Positions 6,014 through 6,897 of a stretch of 6,897 nt of DNA are shown piece by piece (position 1 is the first letter of the stretch; every line of letters starts with the position of its first letter). The stretch covers positions 1 to 6,897 of the forward strand of contig VSOH01000077.1 of NCBI GenBank assembly GCA_009774735.1, given 5' to 3'. The notes under the pieces are model-generated. The model was not told the origin of the DNA, did not search any database, and was given only the letters and a program-made list of their open reading frames with translations. The stretch is from Clostridiales bacterium. Lineage in GTDB: Bacteria; Bacillota_A; Clostridia; Oscillospirales; Acutalibacteraceae. The translations under genes were made by a program, and so were the position numbers.

Positions 6014-6897
6014 ATGATTGATAAAGTAAGTCCGAATAAATGTTGTTTATGCAGGGCCTGTTTTGAGATATGCCCTGCAGGAGCTATTGATTTTACTGTG
6101 TCTGAAAATGGTTTCAACTATCCTGCAATAGATTCAGTGAAATGTATTAATTGTCAAAAATGTGATAGAGTGTGCCCTGAGATAAACGACACTTTCAATG
6201 TTGAACAAGGCTTTCCTGTGGTGTATGCAGGTCATAGTATTGATGATGAAATCAGAGCAAATAGTTCATCAGGCGGTATGTTTTTTGAAATTGCTAAGAA
6301 AGTAATTGCAGACGGCGGATATGTTGCAGGAGCTGTTTTTGAAGAGCATTTTCAGGTTAAGCATATTGTTACCGATGATATTGAAACTGTTAAGCGTATG
6401 CGTGGCTCAAAGTATGCACAAAGTGACAATGTTGGTGAATTTAACAAAATAAAGGATTTATTAAAGGACGGAAAGCAGGTTTTATTCTGTGGCTGTCCAT
6501 GTCAGGTTGCGGGGCTTAAAAGCTTTTTAGGTAATCAAACAGAAAATCTCATAACAATAGATTTCATTTGTCACGGAATTCCAAGCCAGGAAATGCTTGA
6601 TGCATATGTTGAATACAGAGAAAATAAGATGAAATCCAAAATAGTTGATTTGAGGTTCAGAGATAAGCAAAGAGGCTGGCATTCAAGCTGCTGCTTCTGT
6701 TGCAGCTATGAAAACGGAAAAAAATATTTTAATCCCATAACTGTCGATCCGTATATGAAAGGCTTTTTGACCGGCTACAATTTGAAAGAAGCCTGCTATA
6801 CCTGTAAATATAAAAATTCATCTTCAGGCAGTGATATTACTTTGGCAGATTTTTGGGGAGCTGAGGCATTGTATCCAAAGCTTGATGATAATAAGGG
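6014..6897 (+). CDS. FrhB/FdhB-like 4Fe-4S flavoprotein, 3' end missing
   Basis: The first 294 residues of a protein usually annotated as coenzyme F420 hydrogenase/dehydrogenase beta subunit; known relatives use 4Fe-4S clusters and FAD to pass electrons from ferredoxin or to F420. Two ferredoxin motifs open it: Cys10, 13, 16, 20-Pro and Cys44, 47, 50, 54-Pro. The FrhB N domain spans about 70-150, with RANSSSGG at 81-88 and MRGSKYAQSD at 129-138. The C domain follows, with CGCPCQVAGLK at 159-169, DFICHG at 183-188, CYTC at 261-264 and DITLADFWG at 274-282. The reading frame is open at the window end, and about 100 residues are probably missing. The ATG begins on the base after the upstream TAG; GGGG at 6002-6005 is a weak ribosome site. 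It has 19 cysteines, including CCFCC at 226-230. A Clostridia-type host probably makes no F420, so the name should not be taken literally. Its role in the glycan pathway is unknown; a redox step on a sugar or substituent is inference. Confidence 0.9.
   Translation, partial: MIDKVSPNKCCLCRACFEICPAGAIDFTVSENGFNYPAIDSVKCINCQKCDRVCPEINDTFNVEQGFPVVYAGHSIDDEIRANSSSGGMFFEIAKKVIADGGYVAGAVFEEHFQVKHIVTDDIETVKRMRGSKYAQSDNVGEFNKIKDLLKDGKQVLFCGCPCQVAGLKSFLGNQTENLITIDFICHGIPSQEMLDAYVEYRENKMKSKIVDLRFRDKQRGWHSSCCFCCSYENGKKYFNPITVDPYMKGFLTGYNLKEACYTCKYKNSSSGSDITLADFWGAEALYPKLDDNK

Larger units (their letters stand above)
1..6897 (+). other. Surface-polysaccharide biosynthesis operon (internal segment)
   Basis: Seven co-directional genes with gaps of 8, 2, 30, 3, 1 and 0 bases encode four glycosyltransferases of three families (two GT2, one GT4, one GT32), an EpsG-type polymerase, a pyruvyl transferase homologue and an FrhB-like redox protein. 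This is the content of a polymerase-dependent exopolysaccharide or capsule locus. The initiating transferase, flippase and export/regulatory genes are absent and must lie outside if the pathway is complete. No promoter or terminator could be supported, so the transcript probably begins upstream and continues downstream of the window. Confidence 0.85.

Overview
The window is an interior piece of a surface-polysaccharide (exopolysaccharide or capsule) biosynthesis cluster. All seven genes lie on the + strand, and both outer genes run off the ends. The DNA is AT-rich (roughly a third G+C in the lines I sampled). Arg codons are mostly AGA, and several genes have AGGTGA- or AAAGGA-type ribosome binding sites. 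With an EpsG-type polymerase and an FrhB-like ferredoxin-flavin protein, this suggests an anaerobic Bacillota, most likely a gut-type Clostridia. That assignment is inference; no rRNA or marker gene is present.

Layout: (1) 1-992, family 2 glycosyltransferase lacking its first ~20 residues; (2) 1001-1813, a second, different family 2 glycosyltransferase; (3) 1816-2952, a multi-spanning EpsG-family polymerase-like membrane protein; (4) 2983-4179, a GT-B fold family 4 glycosyltransferase; (5) 4183-4902, a small GT32-type glycosyltransferase with a DxD motif; (6) 4904-6013, a polysaccharide pyruvyl transferase family protein; (7) 6014-6897, the first 294 codons of an FrhB/FdhB-like iron-sulfur flavoprotein with two 4Fe-4S motifs, cut off by the window end. 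Gaps between genes are 8, 2, 30, 3, 1 and 0 bases, so the set reads as one operon with probable translational coupling. No stretch over 30 bases is without a gene, and I see no convincing promoter or intrinsic terminator.

Working model: four glycosyltransferases add sugars to a lipid-linked repeat unit on the cytoplasmic face. The pyruvyl transferase homologue may add an acidic ketal substituent, and the EpsG/Wzy-like protein polymerises units at the membrane. The initiating phosphoglycosyltransferase, flippase, chain-length regulators and sugar-nucleotide genes are not in view and should lie outside. The FrhB-like protein is the least explained part. Its family normally carries electrons to flavin or F420, yet here it is fused end to start (TAG directly followed by ATG) to the pyruvyl transferase gene. 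This pair is the best candidate for an incompletely described activity. The partner also has an unusual cysteine cluster, and the upstream gene holds a perfect 10-bp inverted repeat.
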